A DNA stretch of 64,000 nucleotides from a bacterium (GTDB lineage: Bacteria; Bacillota; Bacilli; Lactobacillales; Streptococcaceae), in NCBI GenBank assembly GCA_905221545.1, contig CAJNDO010000007.1:72660-136659 (forward strand). Direction: 5' to 3'. Positions 17,170-27,469 of this stretch are shown piece after piece. Positions within the stretch are counted from its first letter, which is position 1. Every line of letters starts with the position of its first letter. The translations under genes were made by a program, and so were the position numbers. The notes below the pieces were generated by a model. It did no database searches. It was not told the origin of the DNA and saw only the letters and a program-made list of their open reading frames with translations.

Positions 17170-17640
17170 CTAATATCTCGGATAAGGATAAAATTCTCCC
17201 TCTTCCAAGCCAACTTTTCCTTCTTCAAAGACTTCTTGGTTCCATTCCATGACGAATTCTTCTGCTTCTGGGTCTTCCAAAAAGTCCATAAGCGCATCCA
17301 GCCCAACCTCGGCAGTATCTTTGAGGAAAAGGGCAAAATAAGCTAAAAATTCACGGGAAAATCCTTTTTTAGGCAGGTAAGGGATGACAGTCAGATAATC
17401 TTCTTCATTGACGGTTGACTTAGCAGGATTGTAGAAAAGGACTGCTTCCTCAAAGAGGATATCGTCTGACGAAACCTCCCCTTCTTCATCCACCATCTCC
17501 ACACCTGCAGCATTTTGTGCCTCTAGTAGAAAACTCACTTCTACCGCATGGTTGCGCTTGTCCCAACTAATCTCAAAGTCAAAGGGAAAATTCTTCTCCA
17601 ACTCTTCCTCTAAAACATCTAAAAATCCATATGTTGCCAT
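17170..17640 (-). CDS. DUF3013 family protein
   Basis: A 156-residue acidic protein (MATYGFLDVLEEELEKNFPF...) of the DUF3013 family, confined to streptococci and relatives. No known function; no membrane segment. It is the first gene of the leftward operon that ends in pepF, with AAAGAGG upstream of its ATG. Confidence 0.82.
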   Translation of the reverse strand: MATYGFLDVLEEELEKNFPFDFEISWDKRNHAVEVSFLLEAQNAAGVEMVDEEGEVSSDDILFEEAVLFYNPAKSTVNEEDYLTVIPYLPKKGFSREFLAYFALFLKDTAEVGLDALMDFLEDPEAEEFVMEWNQEVFEEGKVGLEEGEFYPYPRY

Positions 17641-17755
17641 TTTGTCCTCTTTCTATGCGACTCTTTAATCGCCCCGATTGCTCGGAAATATGCTAAAATA
17701 GATACTACCATCTTACCACATATGTATCAGAAAATCCACGTTAGAAAGGACTGCT

Positions 17756-19027
17756 ATGCCAGACAATCTCGCGCTTCGCATGCGCCCTAAAACCATCGAC
17801 CAGGTCATCGGTCAGGAGCATCTGGTCGGACCTGGAAAAATCATCCGCCGCATGGTGGAAGCCAATCGTCTGTCCTCCATGATTCTATACGGACCTCCAG
17901 GAATCGGCAAGACCAGTATCGCCTCTGCCATCGCTGGAACGACCAAGTATGCCTTTCGGACCTTTAATGCGACAGTTGATAGTAAAAAGCGACTGCAAGA
18001 AATCGCCGAGGAAGCAAAATTCTCTGGAGGACTGGTTCTCCTGCTAGACGAGATTCATCGTCTAGACAAGACCAAGCAAGACTTCCTCCTTCCACTCTTG
18101 GAAAGTGGTCTGGTCATCATGATTGGCGCTACGACTGAAAATCCTTTCTTTTCTGTCACTCCTGCCATTCGTAGCCGTGTTCAAATTTTTGAGTTGGAAC
18201 CTCTGTCTAACCAAGACGTCAAAGAGGCCCTGCAGATAGCTCTAAGTAATCCTGAGCGTGGTTTTGATTTTCAAGTGGAACTAGATGAGGATGCGCTGGA
18301 CTTCATTGCCACCTCTACAAACGGAGACCTGCGTTCTGCCTTTAACTCACTGGACTTGGCTGTTCTCTCTACCCCCGAAAATGACAAGGGCATCCGCCAC
18401 ATCACTCTGGACATCATGGAAAATAGCCTGCAGCGGAGCTACATTACTATGGACAAAGATGGGGATGGACACTATGATGTCCTCTCAGCCCTGCAAAAGT
18501 CCATTCGTGGTTCGGATGTCGATGCCAGTCTCCACTACGCAGCCCGCTTGATCGAAGCTGGGGATCTGCCTAGTCTCGCGCGTCGCTTGACCGTTATCGC
18601 CTATGAAGATATCGGTTTGGCCAATCCTGAAGCCCAGATTCACACCGTGACTGCTCTGGATGCTGCCCAAAAGATTGGCTTCCCAGAAGCCCGTATTCTC
18701 ATTGCCAATGTCGTGATTGATTTGGCCCTTTCTCCAAAATCCAACTCAGCTTATGTGGCTATGGATAAGGCACTTGCTGACCTCAAAACATCAGGGTACT
18801 TGCCTATTCCGAGACACCTGCGTGATGGCCACTACAGCGGAAGTAAGGAACTGGGAAATGCCCAAGACTATCTCTATCCACACAACTATCCTAGAAATTG
18901 GGTTAAACAAGACTATCTACCAGAAAAAATTCGCAATCACCACTATTTCCAAGCAGAAGATACTGGTAAATATGAACGAGCTTTGTCTCAAAGAAAGGAA
19001 GCTATCGACCGTTTGCGAAAAATCTGA
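17756..19027 (+). CDS. rarA: Replication-associated recombination protein RarA (MgsA)
   Basis: A 423-residue AAA+ ATPase with Walker A GPPGIGKT (residues 46-53), Walker B LLLDEIHR, sensor 1 GATTENPFF and the C-terminal tetramerisation region ending in RHLRDGHYSGSKELG. It acts at stalled replication forks. AAAGGA precedes the ATG by five bases. It runs away from the DUF3013 operon and is followed by 6S RNA, an arrangement also seen in other Firmicutes. Confidence 0.95.
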   Translation: MPDNLALRMRPKTIDQVIGQEHLVGPGKIIRRMVEANRLSSMILYGPPGIGKTSIASAIAGTTKYAFRTFNATVDSKKRLQEIAEEAKFSGGLVLLLDEIHRLDKTKQDFLLPLLESGLVIMIGATTENPFFSVTPAIRSRVQIFELEPLSNQDVKEALQIALSNPERGFDFQVELDEDALDFIATSTNGDLRSAFNSLDLAVLSTPENDKGIRHITLDIMENSLQRSYITMDKDGDGHYDVLSALQKSIRGSDVDASLHYAARLIEAGDLPSLARRLTVIAYEDIGLANPEAQIHTVTALDAAQKIGFPEARILIANVVIDLALSPKSNSAYVAMDKALADLKTSGYLPIPRHLRDGHYSGSKELGNAQDYLYPHNYPRNWVKQDYLPEKIRNHHYFQAEDTGKYERALSQRKEAIDRLRKI

Positions 19028-19056
19028 AATCCTTTTCAAAAAATTGCACTTTCCTC

Positions 19057-19084
19057 TTGATTTTTTTTGAAAAAGTGGTATCAT
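19057..19084 (+). promoter_or_regulatory. Promoter of 6S RNA
   Basis: -35 TTGATT and -10 TATCAT, 16 bases apart, placing the start near 19091 at the foot of the 6S RNA closing stem. Confidence 0.6.
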
Positions 19085-19090
19085 ATAAAC

Positions 19091-19287
19091 ATAGAAACGC
19101 TGTGGTGTACGACTTCACACTTAAGTGTTGACCGACTATTTTTTGTATTATTAGGGAAACAAAAGTCTTCTAACAGCATGTAGGCCGTCTCACACGGAAA
19201 CAGCTTCAGTTAGAGCGAGTTGCCCACCTGCTTAATTGCGCGGGTTCAATACAAACCGTGAAGTTTCGGCACCAATACAGCTTTTTT
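19091..19287 (+). ncRNA. ssrS: 6S RNA
   Basis: About 197 bases with no reading frame. The 5' end GCTGTGGTG pairs with the 3' end CACCAATACAGC to close a long rod, and a T run follows, as expected of 6S RNA, which binds the housekeeping RNA polymerase holoenzyme. The place right after rarA agrees with the known neighbourhood of 6S genes. The ends are estimated from the promoter and T run. Confidence 0.8.
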
Positions 19288-19291
19288 CTTT

Positions 19292-19364
19292 GCCTCCTTA
19301 GCTCAGCTGGCAGAGCAGCGGACTCTTAATCCGTGGGTCACAGGTTCGATCCCTGTAGGGGGCA
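19292..19364 (+). tRNA. tRNA-Lys (anticodon CTT)
   Basis: A 73-base cloverleaf: acceptor GCCTCCT / AGGGGGC, D arm with AGCTCAGCTGGCAGAGC, anticodon loop ACTCTTAAT (CTT) and T arm GGTTCGATCC. The CCA end is not encoded. It starts only a few bases after the 6S RNA T run. Confidence 0.96.
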
Positions 19365-19379
19365 TCTAAATACAACAGG

Positions 19380-19406
19380 AAAAGCCTTGGTTTCAAGGCT
19401 TTTTGT
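19380..19406 (+). terminator. Terminator after tRNA-Lys
   Basis: A 10-bp stem AAAAGCCTTG / CAAGGCTTTT, a four-base loop and T run. The next ~100 bases to the acetyltransferase gene show nothing I can name. Confidence 0.88.
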
Positions 19407-19509
19407 GTGTATCTGTTCTACTTTTGATCACCCAATGGATAGTTAAGTTACTATTTTAATGCAAAAGAATCTTCACTACATAAAAAAATCAACCGCTTGG
19501 TTTAAAAAT

Positions 19510-19983
19510 TTACAAGGCTTTTTCCTTTCTACTTCCCTTCTTCATAATGTATTTCCGTTCGGGTGACTCAATGATTTCTACGATTTCAAATCCTTCTTTT
19601 TGGTAAAGATTGTAGGCTGTTTGATTTACCTCGAAGACATTTAAAGAAATAGTATCTATGTCTTCATTTTCAAAGGCCAAACTAACAAATTTCCTTAAAG
19701 CCTGGCTCCCTAAGCCCTGCCCCTGTTTCTGGGGATTGATAAAAAATCTCCCGATATGTAGATTTCTATTTTCCAATCTGATTTTCTGGATAAGCCCGAC
19801 AAATTCTTGTCCAACAAAGATAGAAAAAACTCCTTCCAAATCCTGCAAGGCTTGAATGGTCAGTGGAAAAGGAATCTTTGTCCCCATCCATTGTTCTTGA
19901 AAATCTTTGCCAAGGGAGTTGGACCATTGGCATACAAGATGAGCGTTTTCTGTGCTCACATTTTCTTCAAAACGAATTGTCAT
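19510..19983 (-). CDS. GNAT family N-acetyltransferase
   Basis: A 157-residue GNAT protein with the acetyl-CoA loop QKQGQGLGSQAL and the C-terminal strand pattern LNVFEVNQTAYNLYQKEGFE. The substrate is unknown. GAGGT four bases before ATG at 19983 supports this start over one 11 codons upstream. It stands alone and diverges from cclA. Confidence 0.82.
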   Translation of the reverse strand: MTIRFEENVSTENAHLVCQWSNSLGKDFQEQWMGTKIPFPLTIQALQDLEGVFSIFVGQEFVGLIQKIRLENRNLHIGRFFINPQKQGQGLGSQALRKFVSLAFENEDIDTISLNVFEVNQTAYNLYQKEGFEIVEIIESPERKYIMKKGSRKEKAL

Positions 19984-20037
19984 CTTGACCTCACTATCTT
20001 GTCTATGTTTCTCCATTATACTACTTCTCCAATTTTT

Positions 20038-20045
20038 TACGAATA
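20038..20045 (+). promoter_or_regulatory. ComX-dependent cin-box (late competence promoter)
   Basis: A perfect TACGAATA preceded by a T run, the recognition site of the alternative sigma factor ComX. It ends only seven bases before the cclA ATG, so the message should be almost leaderless. Confidence 0.85.
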
Positions 20046-20052
20046 GATAAGT

Positions 20053-20712
20053 ATGATTGATATTTATTTTTTTCTTGTCGGAAGCATTCTAGCTTCCTTT
20101 CTCGGTTTGGTCATTGACCGTTTTCCTGAGCGATCCATTATCCGACCGGCTAGTCACTGTGATGCCTGTCAAACTCGTTTGCGTCCGTTGGATTTGATTC
20201 CTATTGTATCTCAGGTCTTTAATCGTTTTCGCTGTCGCTACTGCAAGGCTCGCTATCCTGTCTGGTATGCCCTCTTTGAACTAGGCTTAGGGCTCCTCTT
20301 TCTATCTTGGTCTTTGGGCTGGATTTCCATAGGACAAGTCATCCTAATCACTGCTGGCTTGACCTTGGGCATCTACGACTTTCGTCATCAGGAATATCCC
20401 TTACTGGTCTGGCTGACTTTCCACCTAATCCTCATGGCTTTCTGTGGTTGGAATCTAGTCATGGTCTTCTTCCTTGTCCTAGGAATCATGGCCCATTTTA
20501 TTGATATCCGCATGGGCGCAGGGGATTTTCTCTTTCTGGCTTCTTGCGCTCTCGTCTTTAGCCCGACCGAACTACTGATCTTGATTCAGTTCGCTTCTGC
20601 GACGGGCATTCTGGCCTTCCTCCTGCAAAAGAAAAAGGAAAGACTTCCTTTCGTGCCTTTCCTCTTACTTGCTGCTTGTTTGATTATTTTTGGTAAGCTA
20701 CTGCTTGTTTGA
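20053..20712 (+). CDS. cclA: Type IV prepilin peptidase CclA (ComC-type)
   Basis: A 219-residue A24 aspartyl protease. The N-terminal zinc motif is C36-x2-C39 and C61-x2-C64; the catalytic Asp residues are Asp109 in [10 protein letters not shown] and Asp158 in GAGD, with about eight membrane segments. It processes competence pilins (ComGC and others) during natural transformation and is driven by the cin-box upstream. Its 3' end overlaps convergent trpA by 29 bases. Confidence 0.93.
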   Translation: MIDIYFFLVGSILASFLGLVIDRFPERSIIRPASHCDACQTRLRPLDLIPIVSQVFNRFRCRYCKARYPVWYALFELGLGLLFLSWSLGWISIGQVILITAGLTLGIYDFRHQEYPLLVWLTFHLILMAFCGWNLVMVFFLVLGIMAHFIDIRMGAGDFLFLASCALVFSPTELLILIQFASATGILAFLLQKKKERLPFVPFLLLAACLIIFGKLLLV

Positions 20713-21460
20713 TAAAGTCCTGAATCGGCTCTCCTTGGTGGAGAGCTTTTACAATTTTTGAACCAACGATAACGCCATCTGACACCGCATTAAAGCGTTC
20801 TACATCTTCTTGACTAGACACACCAAAACCTGTCAAGACTGGGATGTCAGCTACTTGATGCAATTGCGCCAAGTGCTTATCCAAGTCTGCACGGTAATTG
20901 CCTGACTTCCCTGTCACCCCATTGATGGCAACGGCATAGACAAAACCTTCTGCTCCCTTGATCAACTCTTTTTGACGCTCAATTCCTGTTGTCAAGCTAA
21001 CTAGGGGAATTAAGGCAATGTCTGTGTCTGCCAAAAATGGTTCTACAAAGTTGGCATGCTCATGAGGCAGGTCTGGGATAATCAATCCCTTAACTGCTGT
21101 ATCTGCCAAGTCTTTGACAAAGTTCTCCACACCGTACTGAAAGAGGGGGTTAAAGTAGGTCATGATGACCAGCGGAATTTCTGTTTGAATGGTTTTCAAG
21201 GTTTCAACCAAAGCCTGGGTAGAAGTTCCGTGGGCCAAACTGCGCAAGCCTGCTTCTTCGATAACAGGTCCATCTGCAACAGGGTCTGAAAAGGGAATAC
21301 CCACTTCAATGGCTGAAACTCCTAAATCTTCTAAAAAGTGGATTGTTTCAGCGAGACCATCCAAACCTTTCTCATGGTCTCCAGCCATAATATAGGGAAC
21401 GAAAATTCCTTTTCCAGCTGCTTTGATAGCGTTCAATTTTTCTGTTAGTGTCTTAGGCAT
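20684..21460 (-). CDS. trpA: Tryptophan synthase alpha subunit
   Basis: A 258-residue TIM barrel that releases indole from indole-3-glycerol phosphate. Glu in [11 protein letters not shown] and Asp in VPYIMAGD are the catalytic residues, and GFGVSSQED binds phosphate. The start MPKTLTEKL lies within the last codons of trpB (8-base overlap); an upstream in-frame start is deep inside trpB and is rejected. Last gene of the trp operon. Confidence 0.96.
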   Translation of the reverse strand: MPKTLTEKLNAIKAAGKGIFVPYIMAGDHEKGLDGLAETIHFLEDLGVSAIEVGIPFSDPVADGPVIEEAGLRSLAHGTSTQALVETLKTIQTEIPLVIMTYFNPLFQYGVENFVKDLADTAVKGLIIPDLPHEHANFVEPFLADTDIALIPLVSLTTGIERQKELIKGAEGFVYAVAINGVTGKSGNYRADLDKHLAQLHQVADIPVLTGFGVSSQEDVERFNAVSDGVIVGSKIVKALHQGEPIQDFIKQAVAYQK

Positions 21461-22676
21461 GAGCTTCTCCCTTCTTTGCTGCATCTGCTTCCAAGCGGTC
21501 TTTGACTTGGACCACATCCTTGTCCCCACGACCTGACAGGCAGACAATCATAGATTTGTCTGGACCAAGTTCTTTGGCCAATTTCACCGCAAAGGCAATG
21601 GCATGGCTAGATTCCAAGGCTGGGATAATCCCTTCCACACGAGACAAGAGTTGGAATCCTTCCAAGGCTTCCTCGTCAGTCACAGGAACATAGCTGGCAC
21701 GTTTGATATCGTGGTAATGAGAATGTTCTGGACCGATACCAGGATAGTCCAAACCTGCTGAGATAGAGAAGGCTTCAAGAATTTGACCATGGGCATCTTG
21801 GAGCACATCCATGAGAGAACCGTGGAGGACACCTGGACGTCCCTTGGTCAAGGTCGCTGCGTGGTACTCTGTATCCACACCAAGTCCTGCTGCTTCAGCC
21901 CCATACATAGCTACAGACTCATCTTCTACAAATGGATGGAAGAGACCAATGGCATTAGAACCACCACCGACACAGGCTACTAGGGCATCTGGTAAATCTT
22001 GACCTGTCAAGTCACGATACTGTTGTTTAGCCTCTCGACCGATGACACTTTGGAAATCACGGACGATTTCTGGGAATGGATGAGGTCCCAAGGCTGAACC
22101 AAGGATATAGTGGGTGTCGTCGATATTAGCCACCCATGAACGAAGAGCTGCATTAACAGCATCCTTGAGCACGCGCGAACCATCTGTCACGGCCTCAACC
22201 TTGGCTCCCAAAAGCTCCATACGGAAGACATTAAGGGCTTGGCGTTTAACATCTTCCTCACCCATGTAGATGGTACATTCCATGTTAAAGAGGGCCGCAG
22301 CTGTTGCAGTTGCTACACCGTGCTGACCAGCACCAGTTTCAGCGATAATTTTCTTTTTGCCCATGCGTTTAGCCAGAAGAACTTGTCCCAAGGCATTGTT
22401 AATCTTGTGGGCCCCTGTATGGTTGAGGTCTTCCCGTTTGAGATAAATCTTGGCTCCGCCGATATGCTGGGTCAAGTTTTTTGCGTAGTAAAGAGGAGTT
22501 TCACGTCCCACATACTGGCGCAAAAGTTGGTTCAATTCCTCTTGGAAACTTGGGTCTGCCTGACTTTCACGATAAGCCTTCTCCAACTCTAAAACTGCTG
22601 TCATCAATGTTTCTGGGACGAAACGTCCACCGAATTTTCCGTAAAATCCATCTTTATTTGGTTCTTGATATGCCAT
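21453..22676 (-). CDS. trpB: Tryptophan synthase beta subunit (operon copy)
   Basis: A 407-residue PLP enzyme that joins indole to serine. Lys91 in HKINN forms the Schiff base; [17 protein letters not shown] and LSGRGDKD are the other active-site motifs. It overlaps both trpF (23 bases) and trpA (8 bases), so it is clearly the partner of TrpA. A second trpB lies at 27470-28648. Confidence 0.96.
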   Translation of the reverse strand: MAYQEPNKDGFYGKFGGRFVPETLMTAVLELEKAYRESQADPSFQEELNQLLRQYVGRETPLYYAKNLTQHIGGAKIYLKREDLNHTGAHKINNALGQVLLAKRMGKKKIIAETGAGQHGVATATAAALFNMECTIYMGEEDVKRQALNVFRMELLGAKVEAVTDGSRVLKDAVNAALRSWVANIDDTHYILGSALGPHPFPEIVRDFQSVIGREAKQQYRDLTGQDLPDALVACVGGGSNAIGLFHPFVEDESVAMYGAEAAGLGVDTEYHAATLTKGRPGVLHGSLMDVLQDAHGQILEAFSISAGLDYPGIGPEHSHYHDIKRASYVPVTDEEALEGFQLLSRVEGIIPALESSHAIAFAVKLAKELGPDKSMIVCLSGRGDKDVVQVKDRLEADAAKKGEAHA

Positions 22677-23253
22677 TCTTTGCCCTCTCTATAAATCTTC
22701 TAATCTTTTCCTGATCTTTTTGTCCATCTGTCTCCACTCCGCTCGATACATCTACTGCATAGGGAGTAAAGTGTTGAATTGCTTTTGCTACATTGTCTTC
22801 CTTAAGCCCACCTGCGATAAAGAAAGGCTGAGCTAGTTCTGCCGTATCCAGTTGACCCCAATCAAAGGTCTGGCCACTCCCAGCCACAGGGGCATCAAAG
22901 AGGAGATAATCCGCCTGAGAATTGGGGACATGACCATTTCCATCCACCTGCACAGCCTGAATGCTGGCACAAGGCAAATCCTCAAATAACTCATCTACCA
23001 CCTGACTATGAACTTGAACCAAGTCCAAGCCAACTTTTTCAATCGCTTCTAGTAGTTCTGCCCGACTTGGTGAAACAAATACGCCAACCTTTTTAACATC
23101 GGAAGGAATGAGCTTTGCCAGCTCAGCAGCCTCTTCCAAGGTCACCTGTCTCTTACTAGGTGCAAAGACAAAACCGATGTAGTCTGCCCCTGCTGAAACG
23201 GCTGTTTCTACCGCTTCTTTGGTCGATAGTCCACAAATCTTAACCTTTGTCAA
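22654..23253 (-). CDS. trpF: Phosphoribosylanthranilate isomerase
   Basis: A 199-residue TIM barrel for the third step of tryptophan synthesis. Cys in KICGLS near the N-terminus and Asp in VDVSSGVET are the catalytic pair; AGGL binds phosphate. It overlaps trpC by 14 bases upstream and trpB by 23 downstream. Confidence 0.95.
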   Translation of the reverse strand: MTKVKICGLSTKEAVETAVSAGADYIGFVFAPSKRQVTLEEAAELAKLIPSDVKKVGVFVSPSRAELLEAIEKVGLDLVQVHSQVVDELFEDLPCASIQAVQVDGNGHVPNSQADYLLFDAPVAGSGQTFDWGQLDTAELAQPFFIAGGLKEDNVAKAIQHFTPYAVDVSSGVETDGQKDQEKIRRFIERAKNGISRTK

Positions 23254-24007
23254 TTTGCAACTCCTTGATTCTCTGGGCTACATCTTCTGCCTGCATGAGA
23301 GCTGTCCCAACCAAAATTCCATTAAAGAATGGTGCTACTCGTTCTGCATCCTGCCCTGTGAAAATAGCAGATTCAGAAATGTAATAGCGACCTTCCTCAA
23401 AGTGCTGAGCCAAGTCTACACTGGTCTGCAAGTCGACTTCAAAGGTGGTCAAATTGCGGTTATTAACCCCAATAATCTGAGCACCAAGTCTGTGGGCCAC
23501 TTCTAGTTCAGCTAGATTGTGAGTCTCCACCAAGACTTCCAAACCAATCTCTGTCGCGTAGTCGTACAGTTCCTTGAGGCGTTCTTCTGACAAGGCTGCC
23601 ACAATAAGCAAGATGACTGTCGCACCGGCATTGCGAGCACGGATGATTTGCTTTTCATCGATGATAAAATCCTTGTTGAGCGTCGGAATGTTTACCTGAC
23701 TGGAAATCTCCCTTAGATAATCCAAATGTCCTTTAAAGAAAACCTCATCTGTCAAAACCGAAATCATCACTGCTCCGTTCACTTCATAAGTCTGGGCCTG
23801 TTGCACAATATTCACATCGAGATTGATATCTCCCAGACTAGGGCTAGCCTTCTTGACTTCAGCGATTACCTGTAAACGATCTTGGTGATTCTTTAAAAAT
23901 TCAGCCAAGCGATAGGTCTGGCGTAGGGGCTGGACTTCCTCCAGCTCCATCTGCTCGACCTCACGTGCCTTCTGCTCCAAGATTCGTGCTAAAAATTCCT
24001 GACTCAT
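23240..24007 (-). CDS. trpC: Indole-3-glycerol phosphate synthase
   Basis: A 255-residue TIM barrel. [10 protein letters not shown] carries the catalytic Glu and Lys, NKDFIID the second Lys, and GVNNRNL and VGTALM the phosphate site. It is not fused to trpF. Overlaps trpD by four bases (ATGA). Confidence 0.96.
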   Translation of the reverse strand: MSQEFLARILEQKAREVEQMELEEVQPLRQTYRLAEFLKNHQDRLQVIAEVKKASPSLGDINLDVNIVQQAQTYEVNGAVMISVLTDEVFFKGHLDYLREISSQVNIPTLNKDFIIDEKQIIRARNAGATVILLIVAALSEERLKELYDYATEIGLEVLVETHNLAELEVAHRLGAQIIGVNNRNLTTFEVDLQTSVDLAQHFEEGRYYISESAIFTGQDAERVAPFFNGILVGTALMQAEDVAQRIKELQIDKG

Positions 24008-25008
24008 TTTTGGTACTCCTGTAGCAGTCTGAGTTTTTCAAGTGCCTTGCCACTAGCAATCACTTGACGGCCCAAGGCAACCCCTTCCTTGATACTAGCT
24101 ACCTTACCATTAGCATAGAAACCAAGACCAGCATTCAAGACTGTAGTTTCCAAGAATGGGCTTGGTTCATTTTTAAGAACGCTAAGCAAAATCTCTGCAT
24201 TTTCCTGAGCATTGCCTCCACGAATATCTTCGATAGCGTAACGTTCCATCCCCAAATCCTCTGGAGTAAAGCTTGACAAGGTGATTTCGCCATTTTCAAG
24301 AAGAGCAATCTTGGTTGTTCCGTTCAAGCCAGCTTCATCCAGCCCTTCTGGTCCAGCAACCACGATGGCACGTTTGCGGCCCATATTTTTCAAAACCTGA
24401 GCTGTACTTTCTAGAAGTTCTGGACGACTAATTCCAAGAAGCTGTGTTTCCAAGGCCATTGGGTGGATCAGTGGACCAGTCAAGTTCATGATTGTTGGAA
24501 TTCCCAATTCCAAACGAGCTGGCATGATGTATTTCATAGCTGGGTGCATATTTTTAGCAAAGAGAAAGACGATTCCAGTTTTATCAAAGACCTTACCAAG
24601 TTCAGCTGGTTTGAGATCTAAATTGATACCCAAGGCTTCTAGGACATCTGCAGAGCCAGATTTAGAAGAAATTGAACGGTTACCGTGTTTTGCCATATGA
24701 ACACCGCCACCAGCCAAAACAAAGGCCGCAGTTGTCGAAATGTTAAAGCTGAAAGACTTGTCGCCTCCTGTACCACAGTTGTCCATGGCGTCATGGATTT
24801 CAGTTGGAATATGTTGGGCATGTCCTCTCATGACTTGTGCAATGGCTGTGCGTTCTTCAGGTGTTTCCCCCTTCATCTTAAGAGCTAAAAGGAGAGAAGC
24901 AATCTGTGCCTCTGTTACACGTCCAGTTACGATACGCTCAATGACGTCCGTCATTTCCACACCCGATAAATTTTCAAATTTTGCTAATTTTTCAATAATC
25001 TCTTTCAT
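24004..25008 (-). CDS. trpD: Anthranilate phosphoribosyltransferase
   Basis: A 334-residue enzyme with the PRPP loop [16 protein letters not shown] and the anthranilate-side motif [20 protein letters not shown]. It is a separate gene rather than fused to trpG as in enteric bacteria. It starts ten bases after trpG. Confidence 0.96.
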   Translation of the reverse strand: MKEIIEKLAKFENLSGVEMTDVIERIVTGRVTEAQIASLLLALKMKGETPEERTAIAQVMRGHAQHIPTEIHDAMDNCGTGGDKSFSFNISTTAAFVLAGGGVHMAKHGNRSISSKSGSADVLEALGINLDLKPAELGKVFDKTGIVFLFAKNMHPAMKYIMPARLELGIPTIMNLTGPLIHPMALETQLLGISRPELLESTAQVLKNMGRKRAIVVAGPEGLDEAGLNGTTKIALLENGEITLSSFTPEDLGMERYAIEDIRGGNAQENAEILLSVLKNEPSPFLETTVLNAGLGFYANGKVASIKEGVALGRQVIASGKALEKLRLLQEYQK

Positions 25009-25018
25009 CCTAGTTTCC

Positions 25019-25585
25019 TCACTTTACAACATTCTCGATAAAATTTCGAATAGAAGACAAGCCATCTGGCGTTCCGATACTCTCTGGATGGTACTGGAAT
25101 CCATAAATTGGAAGGTTTTTGTGTTGAATTCCCATAATGGCTTGGTCATCAGTCGAACGAGCTGTCACTTCAAACTCTTCTGGCATTTCTTCAATCAAAA
25201 TACTGTGGTAACGCATGACCGCACGGCCATCTTCAATGCCTTGATACAAAACAGATGGTGCTTCAAAGCTGATATTGCTCTGTTTCCCATGCATGACTTT
25301 TGGTGCCAAACCTAGCTTCCCACCAAAGACTTCTGCGATGGCTTGGTGACCCAAACAAATCCCTAGAATCGGCTTCTTACCGGCAAAATCACGAATCATA
25401 TCTTCCATCTTTCCAGCATCAACTGGCCAACCAGGACCAGGAGAAAAGACCAGACCATCTGCTTTTTCAGCTTCTTCATACAGCTTGGAATCATCATTTC
25501 GTAAAACCTGTACTTCTGCAAAATTCCCAATGTATTGCGCCAAGTTATAGGTAAAAGAATCATAGTTATCAATCAATAAAATCAT
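25019..25585 (-). CDS. trpG: Anthranilate synthase glutamine amidotransferase component
   Basis: A 188-residue class I amidotransferase with the nucleophile in [11 protein letters not shown] and His-Glu in YGFQYHPES. It supplies ammonia to TrpE. No second pabA-like copy is visible in the window, so it could also serve folate synthesis. Overlaps trpE by four bases. Confidence 0.95.
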   Translation of the reverse strand: MILLIDNYDSFTYNLAQYIGNFAEVQVLRNDDSKLYEEAEKADGLVFSPGPGWPVDAGKMEDMIRDFAGKKPILGICLGHQAIAEVFGGKLGLAPKVMHGKQSNISFEAPSVLYQGIEDGRAVMRYHSILIEEMPEEFEVTARSTDDQAIMGIQHKNLPIYGFQYHPESIGTPDGLSSIRNFIENVVK

Positions 25586-26943
25586 GGTCTTAGTTCTCCA
25601 ATTCTAGTCATAGATTTAGCCTTATTAATAGTTTCTTGGTATTCGTTTTGGGCGATAGAGTCATAGACAATCCCCGCCCCAGCCTGCACATAAGCTGTTT
25701 GATTTTTGAGAATCATCGTTCGGATGGCAATAGCGAAGTCCATATCACCCGTCGCAGACAAGTAGCCGATTGCTCCTGCGTATACGCCACGTTTTTCCGT
25801 TTCCAGTTCATAGATGCGTCTCATGGCCCTAATCTTTGGTGCTCCTGACACTGTTCCAGCAGGAAGTGTTGATTTCAAGGCATCCATGGCAGTGAGTTCT
25901 GGAAGCAAACGCCCTTTCACCACGCTGGTCAAATGCATGACATAGCGGAAGAGCTCCACTTCCATATACTTGGTAACTTGGACACTGGCTGTTTCAGAGA
26001 TGCGACCAATATCATTACGCCCCAAGTCTACCAACATTCGATGTTCTGCTGTTTCCTTCTCATCAGAAAGCAGGTCTGTCGCCAAAGCCTTGTCTTCTTC
26101 ATCCGTAGCCCCTCTTGGTCGTGTACCTGCAATCGGATTGGTTATCACGATGCCATTTTTGACAGAAACCAAACTTTCAGGACTGGCACCGATGATTTGA
26201 TAATCTCCAAAATCATAGAAATAGAGATAATTAGATGGATTGGTCACGCGAAGATTTCTGTAGAAGTCAAATGGATTTCCGGTAACTTCTGCTGAGAAGC
26301 GTTGACTGAGTACACATTGGAACATATCGCCATTACGAATCAAGTCACGAGCTGTTTCCACCATTTCCTCAAACTTCTGAGGAGCGATATGCGGTTTGAA
26401 GTCCAGCGGAGATAGATCCAAATCTTCAAATTCATTTGGAGCAGGAATGCGTAATTCCTCAAGCACTTGGTTCAAGGCTTTTTCCAAATCTTCTTGACTG
26501 CGATTGCTATAAAGAGCATCCTCTATGACATGAATTTTTTCTTTCTTGTGGTCAAAGACCATATAACTCTCATAGACAAAGAAATGCATGTCTGGCGTCC
26601 CAATGGTATCCTCAGGAATCTGGCCGATTTCTTCATAAAGAGAAATCATATCGTAACCAACAAAACCAATGGCTCCCCCACCAAAAGGTAGGTCTGAATG
26701 GTGCTGGCTCTTATGAGTCACTTCATAAAGGAAATCCAAAGGATCCCGATCAATCACTTGACCATTTTGATAAAGAACTCCATTTTCAAACTTAATCTCA
26801 AAAACTGGATTATAAGCTAGGATAGAAAAACGAGCTGTTTCCTTGTCTCTCGGAATACTTTCTAAGATAACCTTGTGTTGCCCCTTTAGGCGCATATAAG
26901 CCAAGATTGGTGATAAGACATCTCCATGAATGATTCGTTCCAT
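25582..26943 (-). CDS. trpE: Anthranilate synthase component I
   Basis: A 453-residue chorismate-using enzyme; NPSNYLYFYDFGDYQIIGASPE, GTRPRGATDEED and DLGRNDIGRI are family motifs. The N-terminal LESIP is the tryptophan feedback site typical of TrpE, which argues against PabB. First gene of trpEGDCFBA, downstream of a T-box leader. Confidence 0.95.
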   Translation of the reverse strand: MERIIHGDVLSPILAYMRLKGQHKVILESIPRDKETARFSILAYNPVFEIKFENGVLYQNGQVIDRDPLDFLYEVTHKSQHHSDLPFGGGAIGFVGYDMISLYEEIGQIPEDTIGTPDMHFFVYESYMVFDHKKEKIHVIEDALYSNRSQEDLEKALNQVLEELRIPAPNEFEDLDLSPLDFKPHIAPQKFEEMVETARDLIRNGDMFQCVLSQRFSAEVTGNPFDFYRNLRVTNPSNYLYFYDFGDYQIIGASPESLVSVKNGIVITNPIAGTRPRGATDEEDKALATDLLSDEKETAEHRMLVDLGRNDIGRISETASVQVTKYMEVELFRYVMHLTSVVKGRLLPELTAMDALKSTLPAGTVSGAPKIRAMRRIYELETEKRGVYAGAIGYLSATGDMDFAIAIRTMILKNQTAYVQAGAGIVYDSIAQNEYQETINKAKSMTRIGELRP

Positions 26944-27043
26944 TGTAATTTCCCTTTCAGTTTCTTATTTTTAATTTTTTGTCTTTTTTCTATTTCCCTT
27001 AAATAGTGCGGACGGGAGCAACTTTCTCCGAAATTTCATCCCT

Positions 27044-27104
27044 AATTTTTGAGCCTTAGGTCTCAAAAATTCCGTTCTAGAGAAGCATCTTTGCTTCTCT
27101 AGAA
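27044..27104. repeat. Two perfect adjacent hairpins in the trpE leader
   Basis: AATTTTTGAG / CTCAAAAATT (10-bp arms, 8-base loop) is followed three bases later by a 13-bp perfect inverted repeat starting TTCTAGAGAAGCA with a four-base loop. They lie between the T-box terminator and trpE, within a 278-base stretch that has no gene. Neither has an adjacent T run on the trpE strand. Function unknown. Confidence 0.7.
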
Positions 27105-27221
27105 TACCACTATGGCGGGAAATAGCTGTTTAATGCTCACTTCGTTCGCAAATATTTTATAGAAATTTATCTAGTGATAAAGCATAATTTAAAACTGATA
27201 GCCATATCTACGATAAATATA

Positions 27222-27466
27222 TAAAAATCCCCACGCAAAATAACTTGCGTGAGGACGAAATTCGCGGTGCCACCTCAATTATAGGATTTCTCCTATCTCT
27301 CATTCCTGTCTTAGAAAGATTCTGTAACAGGCTGTGCGATAAAGGGCACTCCCTTGAGAATTATGTTTTCTTCTCTCGTTTCAGATGGACCCAACCTTAC
27401 AGCTTTCTCTGCTTGTTTCCAGCAACCACAAGCTCTCTGTGAGAGAAAAGACTGTAATTTTTCCAT
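27222..27466 (-). promoter_or_regulatory. Tryptophan T-box leader of trpEGDCFBA
   Basis: Read on the minus strand: a Stem I base GATGGA / TCCATC, the AGAGAGC..GCAG apical part, a specifier UGG (bases 27391-27393) followed by G, and the T-box sequence AGGTGGCACCGCG (27263-27275), then the terminator CCTCACGCAA / TTGCGTGGGG (27229-27254) with a T run. UGG is the Trp codon, so uncharged tRNA-Trp would allow read-through into trpE. It begins directly after the trpB2 stop; I see no good promoter for it. Confidence 0.9.
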
Positions 27467-27469
27467 CTA

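Noticed and set aside
27044..27104. Additional intrinsic terminator in the trpE leader
   Set aside because: Neither stem is followed directly by a T run on the trpE strand.
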